Of a stretch of 5,696 nucleotides of DNA, positions 1-3,662 are shown piece after piece (the stretch's first letter is position 1; each line of letters begins with the position of its first letter). Below the pieces are notes generated by a model. The model was given only the letters and a program-made list of their open reading frames with translations. It made no database searches and was not told where the DNA came from. The position numbers were made by a program, and so were the translations under genes. Source of the stretch: DATJFH01 sp035495815 (GTDB taxonomy: Bacteria; Acidobacteriota; Terriglobia; Bryobacterales; Bryobacteraceae); contig DATJFH010000228.1 of assembly GCA_035495815.1 (NCBI GenBank), positions 1 to 5,696 of the forward strand. The letters are read 5' to 3'.

Positions 1-4
1 TGTT

Positions 5-856
5 TCAGGCTGTTTTGGTTTCCAGCGCAACCGCCGTCCGCCTGTGGAGAACGGTGGCTTTCAGCGCCCCCATGAGGGCCAGGACGATTCCGAAGGTAAC
101 CACAATCGCCGCCCCGGTGGGCAGGTCGAATTTCACGGAAACATAGATTCCCAGGGCGGAGACCAGGGTGCCCATGATCCAGGCAATCGCGAGGCGGCGG
201 CCGACGGTCCTGGCGAACAACATGCCGGCAACCGAGGGGACGACCAGGTAACAGAAGACCAGGAGCACGCCGGCGATTGCTACCGACGAGGTGACCACGA
301 ATCCGAACGAGCCGTAGAAAAGCATATCCCAGAAGCGGACGGGCATGCCGTCCACGGACTCCAGATCGTGATTCATCGAGATGGCCAGAAATTTTTTGCG
401 GAAGACGTAGTGAAACAGGCCGATGGCTCCGTAGAGGAGGGCGGTCTTGAGGACGTCATGCCAGGACACGAACAGCAGATTCCCGACCAGCATGTCCTTG
501 AGGTGCTCGGTTTCGCCGGTGGCTTTGCTCATGGCGAGGATGGTGGAAGCGGAGGCGACGGCGTAGCAGATCCCGATGATGGCTTCCTGGGGGATGCGGG
601 AGTGCCGGGAGCGCACGTTGGCGAAGATGAAGGCGCCGAGGAAGGTGAATCCGAGGCTCACCCAGTAGGAGGTGGACGCGTGGGGATCGGCGCCGTAGAT
701 GATCGCCACCGAAGCGCCGAGGGCGGCAATCTGGGCCAACGACAGATCGACGAAAATCACGCCGCGCTCGACGACATGCAGGCCCAGATAGGCGTGGATT
801 CCGGTGAGGATGAGGCTCGCGGCGAAGGGCGCGGCGAGAAAAGTAAGAATGTCCAT
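5..856 (-). CDS. ABC-3 family metal (Zn/Mn-type) transporter permease
   Basis: This is the inner-membrane channel subunit of a metal-uptake ABC transporter of the ZnuB/MntB/TroC (ABC-3) family, which receives the metal from the periplasmic binding protein encoded just upstream. The 283-residue product is almost entirely hydrophobic helices separated by short loops, and its length is normal for the family. Recognisable stretches are IFVDLSLAQIAALG (about 34-47), RIPQEAIIGICYAVASAS (87-104), the loop with GETEHLKDMLVGNL (114-127), and the C-terminal helices around VLLVFCYLVVPSVAGML (197-213). The reading frame is open up to 916, but that start would lie inside the upstream gene. The ATG at 856 has a good Shine-Dalgarno sequence (GGAGAG, 7 nt spacing) and begins the first membrane helix directly, so it is preferred. 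The gene starts 19 nt after the binding-protein stop codon, consistent with one operon. Where many ZnuB proteins have GDxLSHA, this one has VDLSLAQ, as I recall from an AztB-like branch. Metal identity is inferred from context; Zn is favoured over Mn. Confidence 0.93.
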   Translation of the reverse strand: MDILTFLAAPFAASLILTGIHAYLGLHVVERGVIFVDLSLAQIAALGASVAIIYGADPHASTSYWVSLGFTFLGAFIFANVRSRHSRIPQEAIIGICYAVASASTILAMSKATGETEHLKDMLVGNLLFVSWHDVLKTALLYGAIGLFHYVFRKKFLAISMNHDLESVDGMPVRFWDMLFYGSFGFVVTSSVAIAGVLLVFCYLVVPSVAGMLFARTVGRRLAIAWIMGTLVSALGIYVSVKFDLPTGAAIVVTFGIVLALMGALKATVLHRRTAVALETKTA

Positions 857-863
857 ACCAACT

Positions 864-869
864 CTCTCC
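864..869 (-). promoter_or_regulatory. Ribosome binding site of the permease gene
   Basis: On the minus strand this reads GGAGAG, 7 nt before the ATG at 856. It lies just past the stop codon of the binding-protein gene (876-878). It decides the start in favour of 856 over the longer open frame reaching 916. Confidence 0.75.
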
Positions 870-875
870 GTTTCG

Positions 876-1814
876 CTAGTGTCCGTGCTTATCGGTGCGG
901 GCAAACGCGCCGGCAACCAGGTTTACATCGTAGTCGAATAATTTGAAATAGTCTGTCACTTCTTTTACGCCGCCGACCGAGGGCAGCAGTACGATGGCTT
1001 CACCGCCCACGGCATTGGCGATCGAGTTCGGCACTTTGGTATCGAAGTACGGTTCCACCCAGATTACCTTGATGTTTTGAGATTTCATCTGACCGATGAG
1101 GGCCAGGGTGTGGCTCGCGGTGGGCGGGATGCCGGGCTTGGGCTCGACGTAACCGGCTACGTCGATGCCGAAGCGCCGGGCGAAGTTCGGCCAGGACTGA
1201 TGGAACGTGACGACCTTGTGGCCGCGGTAGGGGGCCATCTTCTGGTCCCACCCTTTTTCAGCGATGGTCAGGCGCGAGTCGAAATCCTTATACCGCTGGG
1301 AAAAGTAGGCGGCGTGTTCCGGACGCAATTCGGACAACTTCGTGGCGATGCCCCGGGCTACGGCGCGCCCATTCGAGGGGTCGAGCCAGAAGTGGGGATT
1401 TCCCAGGGGATGAACGTCGCCCATGGCCCGGCTGACACCGGCGGCGGGCTTCTCGAGGACTTCGGCGAACTGCGCGGCCTCGAGGTAGCCCCGGGCGCCG
1501 GGCTGGACGCGGGGATTGCGGCTCTGGGTAATCAGCGGAGGCAGCCAGCCGATTTCAAGCTGGAGGCCGACCGAGATGAGCAGGTCCGCCGCGTGGACTT
1601 TGGAGATGAAGCTCGGTTTGGGCTCGACGAAGTGGGAATCCTGATAGCCGCGTCCGAGGGCTTCGACCGAGATTTTGTCGCCGCCCACTTCGCGGGCGAG
1701 GGAGGCCATGTCCTCGGTGGAGGTGACCACTTTGAGGGGAGCGCCGGCGGCGCGCAAGAGCGCCGGGGCGCCGCCCACGGCCGCCAGGGTGAAATGCCGT
1801 CGTGTGATCTGCAT
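876..1814 (-). CDS. Periplasmic metal-binding protein of a Zn-type ABC transporter (ZnuA/TroA family)
   Basis: This is the substrate-binding subunit that captures a transition metal in the periplasm and hands it to the ABC-3 permease encoded 19 nt downstream. The N-terminus reads TRRHFTLAA (4-12), followed by a weakly hydrophobic stretch to about residue 23; this resembles a twin-arginine signal more than a standard Sec signal. The cluster A-I ligands are visible: H61 (DSHFVEP), H141 (GNPHFWLDP) and H205 (TFHQSW). His rather than Glu at the third position is typical of zinc binders in this family; the Mn proteins usually carry Glu. The fourth ligand is unclear: where DP, DS or DA is expected the sequence reads LPS (277-279). 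E254, D258 or D288 may substitute. There is no long His-rich loop of the ZnuA kind, but the C-terminus ends in KHGH. Length (312) is normal. The Shine-Dalgarno AAGGA overlaps the upstream stop codon, suggesting translational coupling with the barrel gene. Confidence 0.92.
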   Translation of the reverse strand: MQITRRHFTLAAVGGAPALLRAAGAPLKVVTSTEDMASLAREVGGDKISVEALGRGYQDSHFVEPKPSFISKVHAADLLISVGLQLEIGWLPPLITQSRNPRVQPGARGYLEAAQFAEVLEKPAAGVSRAMGDVHPLGNPHFWLDPSNGRAVARGIATKLSELRPEHAAYFSQRYKDFDSRLTIAEKGWDQKMAPYRGHKVVTFHQSWPNFARRFGIDVAGYVEPKPGIPPTASHTLALIGQMKSQNIKVIWVEPYFDTKVPNSIANAVGGEAIVLLPSVGGVKEVTDYFKLFDYDVNLVAGAFARTDKHGH

Positions 1815-1820
1815 GGTATT

Positions 1821-1825
1821 TCCTT
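1821..1825 (-). promoter_or_regulatory. Ribosome binding site overlapping the barrel-gene stop codon
   Basis: The minus strand reads TAAGGAAATACC and then ATG. AAGGA sits 6 nt before the binding-protein start at 1814 and shares two bases with the TAA stop (1824-1826) of the upstream gene. This arrangement usually couples translation of the two genes. Confidence 0.75.
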
Positions 1826-3149
1826 AGAACGGATGCGCTCCGTGCGATCCGATACTGAACTGCAACTGAAACAGGAGCTCATTGCCGGAGCCGAGGCCGG
1901 CATAGCTGCCGTGGCGAAACTGGGCGCGAATCTGGCTGAATTCGCTCGGCCAGTAGGTGAGCAGGACGGACTGCTGGCGATCGTCGGCCCGGGGTCCGAA
2001 CAGCCGGTCGGATTGATCGACGCGGACGCCGGCGAACCAACGGCGCGCCAGCTGATACTCGCCGGAGGCGTAATATCCGAACGCTTTGCGGAGGCCGAAA
2101 GGCTCCTGGCGATGGTGCCAGACCATTTCGGCGCGTCCGACGAAGGAGTGGTAGATGGCGCGGCGGAGCGGTTTCCAGCGCAGGGTCGCGTCCATGCCGT
2201 AGATGCGGCTCACCAGAAAATTCCCGTCGCCGGGCAGCAGGGTGACGTTGGGCGCGGCGGCTTCGCCGATGGTATACGGGCCGGCCAGCTCCGCTTCGCC
2301 GTGATGGCCGCGGGCGAAGGAGAAGCCGAGATCGAGGTTGGTGGATTCGTTGAGGTCGCGATAGGCCCGGAGGTGTCCCACGGCGGTCAGGTCGTTTCGG
2401 GAGCGCTGCTGGAAGATCACGCTGGAATCGCCGCGATAGACCTGGCCGACGGCTTCGAGGAACAGGCCGCCGGGGGACGGAAGCAGGCGGCTGACGGAGA
2501 GGCCGGCATCCCTGATTCCGTCCTCGCCGCCGAGAAGATAGGAATTGACCAGCGGGCGGTCGACCCAGGGAAGGACGTGGCGGTGAAGGGTATTCACCTT
2601 GCCGAAATTGGCCCGCATGCGTCCGCCGCGGAGCAGCAATCCGGCGGGAAGCGAGGTGAATGTCATGTAGGCTTCCTCGACTTCCACGCCTTCCTCGCCG
2701 AAGGAGAGGTAGACGTCGGCGCGGGCGTAAGGATCGACGGCGGCGCTGAGCGCCAGCTCGCTCTCCACCATCTGCAGGGAAGGGCGCTGATCGACGGGAT
2801 TGTGTCCACCGGCGCCGAGCAGGTTTCCGATCAGGCTGATGGCGGGATTCATGAGCCGGGCGGAGGCGTCGCTCGACTGAGCGGGGGCCCCGGTCTGGGA
2901 AGTCGGCTGCATGGGCTGCGGCGGGGCGGGACCGGGCGGGGCTTGCGGCGCGGCGGCGGGCTCGGGGACGGCGGCCAGCGCCGCCTTCAAGGTCGAGACT
3001 TCGGACTCCAGCGCCTTGATGCGTTCTTCCATGGCCTGGAACCGGGCATTCATTTCGGTTGGTGTTTGCGCCCTCAGCGCCGGCGGCGCAGACGCCAGCA
3101 GGCAGACCAGACAGGCGCCGTTCAAAGACGGACGACTCGTTCTCCTCAT
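1824..3149 (-). CDS. Outer-membrane beta-barrel (porin-like) protein with N-terminal coiled coil
   Basis: I do not recognise a characterised family by name, but the architecture is that of a porin-like outer-membrane protein. Residues 1-27 form a Sec signal peptide (hydrophobic LVCLLAS core, likely cleavage after LRA at 27). Residues 33-60 show a heptad pattern (MEERIKALESEVSTLKAAL) expected to form a coiled coil, as in OprP/OprO-like porins. A Pro/Ala-rich linker spans 61-82. From about 125 to 434 the chain alternates short amphipathic strands with Gly/Asp/Asn turns, and the last strand is LLFQLQFSIG with Phe as the final residue, a common barrel-insertion signal. There is no TonB box or plug domain, so this is not a ZnuD-type receptor. 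Histidines cluster at 189/191, 282/283, 345/346 and 436/439. The stop overlaps the binding protein's ribosome binding site, so the two are probably translated together and the barrel may pass the same metal. Function as a metal porin is inference. The ATG at 3149 is preceded by GGAGG with 8 nt spacing. Confidence 0.85.
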   Translation of the reverse strand: MRRTSRPSLNGACLVCLLASAPPALRAQTPTEMNARFQAMEERIKALESEVSTLKAALAAVPEPAAAPQAPPGPAPPQPMQPTSQTGAPAQSSDASARLMNPAISLIGNLLGAGGHNPVDQRPSLQMVESELALSAAVDPYARADVYLSFGEEGVEVEEAYMTFTSLPAGLLLRGGRMRANFGKVNTLHRHVLPWVDRPLVNSYLLGGEDGIRDAGLSVSRLLPSPGGLFLEAVGQVYRGDSSVIFQQRSRNDLTAVGHLRAYRDLNESTNLDLGFSFARGHHGEAELAGPYTIGEAAAPNVTLLPGDGNFLVSRIYGMDATLRWKPLRRAIYHSFVGRAEMVWHHRQEPFGLRKAFGYYASGEYQLARRWFAGVRVDQSDRLFGPRADDRQQSVLLTYWPSEFSQIRAQFRHGSYAGLGSGNELLFQLQFSIGSHGAHPF

Positions 3150-3157
3150 TACGTGCT

Positions 3158-3162
3158 CCTCC
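3158..3162 (-). promoter_or_regulatory. Ribosome binding site of the barrel gene
   Basis: The minus strand carries AGGGGAGGAG ahead of the ATG at 3149, with GGAGG 8 nt upstream, the strongest Shine-Dalgarno in the window. Its GGGG is complementary to CCCC immediately upstream (3166-3169) and to CCCC in the loop of the leader hairpin, so accessibility could depend on folding. Confidence 0.8.
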
Positions 3163-3190
3163 CCTGGGGTACCCAGCCAAACAACTTCCG

Positions 3191-3223
3191 GCTGACATCC
3201 GGCCGTTTGGGGTGGATGTCAGC
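3191..3223 (-). promoter_or_regulatory. Perfect 10-bp stem-loop in the leader of the barrel gene
   Basis: GCTGACATCC (3191-3200) and GGATGTCAGC (3214-3223) are exact inverted repeats around a 13-nt centre. In the minus-strand transcript the stem begins 17 nt after the small gene's stop codon and ends 41 nt before the barrel gene's ATG. The loop contains CCAAAC (3205-3210), complementary to GUUUGG further downstream in the transcript (3177-3182); two G-U pairs could extend this to 8 bp, so a pseudoknot is possible. No U-run follows the stem, so it is not a canonical intrinsic terminator. It could be a regulatory RNA fold, an mRNA-stability or processing hairpin, or a DNA operator dyad. The inverted repeat is seen directly; the role is unknown. 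Confidence 0.6.
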
Positions 3224-3240
3224 AGAGCCAGTTCGGGGGT

Positions 3241-3522
3241 TTAGGCAGGGGGAGCGCGAGAGAGATCGAGGACCAGTCCGGCTTCCAGAACGGCGGACGG
3301 CGGCTCGGCCGGACGATGCCAGCAGAGCAGGGAGGGCGGAATGAAACCGAAATGCTCCACCGCCTGAAGCAGGGAGAGATGACCCACATGGCACACGCCG
3401 CAGCAGTGCGAAACGTGGCTGTGCGAATGGTGTCCGCCGATCGAAGCGGTTTGCGAGCACAACGTCCCGGCCACGACCAGAAGGATCAGGATCGCTTTCC
3501 AGGGATGTGGCCGCACTTCCAT
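3241..3522 (-). CDS. Small exported His/Cys-rich protein (DUF2946-like)
   Basis: This 93-residue protein has a short basic start, a hydrophobic segment (about 8-22, ILILLVVAGTL) that acts as a signal peptide or anchor, and then a dense metal-ligand cluster: HHSHSH (31-36) followed by H39, C40, C41, C44, H45 and H48, i.e. HCCxxCHxxH. A second weakly hydrophobic stretch lies at 49-67. The C-terminus is SRAPPA. From memory, small exported proteins of the DUF2946 type often combine such a His/Cys motif with an R-A/G-P-P ending and sit beside copper or zinc transport genes; I cannot confirm membership here. It is the first gene of the inferred metal-uptake unit, 91 nt ahead of the barrel gene. Likely roles are periplasmic metal sensing, buffering or delivery; none is shown. 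An in-frame TAG immediately precedes the ATG, fixing it as the first possible ATG. No Shine-Dalgarno sequence is visible, and a GTG at codon 3 is an alternative start. Confidence 0.78.
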   Translation of the reverse strand: MEVRPHPWKAILILLVVAGTLCSQTASIGGHHSHSHVSHCCGVCHVGHLSLLQAVEHFGFIPPSLLCWHRPAEPPSAVLEAGLVLDLSRAPPA

Positions 3523-3532
3523 CTACTGCTAG

Positions 3533-3538
3533 TCTATA
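3533..3538 (-). promoter_or_regulatory. Candidate -10 element of the metal-uptake operon
   Basis: The minus strand reads TATAGA at this position (or TAGACT, matching TAnnnT, at 3531-3536). It is the only AT-rich hexamer in a GC-rich gap. A start site 6-7 nt downstream would leave only about 2-5 nt before the ATG at 3522, in keeping with the missing Shine-Dalgarno sequence of that gene. No good -35 lies at 16-18 bp; a TTGAC (3571-3575) is about 31 bp away, too far for a normal sigma-70 promoter. An activator-dependent or leaderless promoter is possible. Confidence 0.4.
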
Positions 3539-3579
3539 CCCAAACGGAGGCGGGCGGCCTCGGGCGGGGCGTCAAACGG
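3539..3579. repeat. Two direct copies of CAAACGG upstream of the small gene
   Basis: CAAACGG occurs on the plus strand at 3541-3547 and 3573-3579, offset by 32 bp, close to three helical turns. The first copy extends to CCCAAACGG (3539-3547) and abuts the candidate -10. The same nonamer recurs on the minus strand at 3203-3211, inside the leader hairpin loop. A 5-bp inverted repeat (GAGGC/GCCTC, 3547-3561) lies between the two copies. These may be operator half-sites for a metal regulator. The repeats are seen; the role is a guess, and short repeats in GC-rich DNA can arise by chance. Confidence 0.3.
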
Positions 3580-3596
3580 GGGCGCCGCACCTTCGA

Positions 3597-3626
3597 AAAC
3601 CGGGTGCAGGCGCGAGTCCGCCCCGG
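3597..3626 (-). terminator. Possible weak terminator after glnD
   Basis: In the minus-strand transcript CCGGG (3622-3626) can pair with CCCGG (3600-3604), directly followed by UUUU (3596-3599 region). The enclosed 17 nt include a further GGCG/CGCC pairing. The stem is short and the U-run minimal, so termination of glnD transcription here is only a possibility. Confidence 0.2.
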
Positions 3627-3662
3627 ATAGTGAAACTCAAGGGCGGCGGGACGGGTACCGGG

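Noticed and set aside
857..916. An N-terminal extension of the permease by 20 residues
   Set aside because: The extension is hydrophilic, overlaps the end of the binding-protein gene, and is contradicted by the strong ribosome binding site in front of the ATG at 856.
44..946. A 300-codon open frame on the plus strand
   Set aside because: It is antisense to the well-recognised permease gene. Its product is a hydrophilic Gly/Glu/Asp/His mix with no domain, a GC-bias shadow.
3191..3223. The leader hairpin as an intrinsic terminator of the small gene
   Set aside because: The transcript after the stem reads CGGAAGUUGUUUGG, without a U-run, and the downstream gene has a strong ribosome binding site.
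1077..3344. A 755-codon open frame on the plus strand
   Set aside because: It lies antisense to the binding-protein and barrel genes. Its product is Gly/Glu/Ala/Arg-rich without recognisable domains, as expected from the GC-biased codon positions of the true genes.
3149..3460. Other minus-strand frames overlapping the small gene and the barrel leader
   Set aside because: The 103-codon alternative frame gives an Arg/Ser/Pro-rich product. The chosen frame has a signal peptide and a structured His/Cys motif instead.
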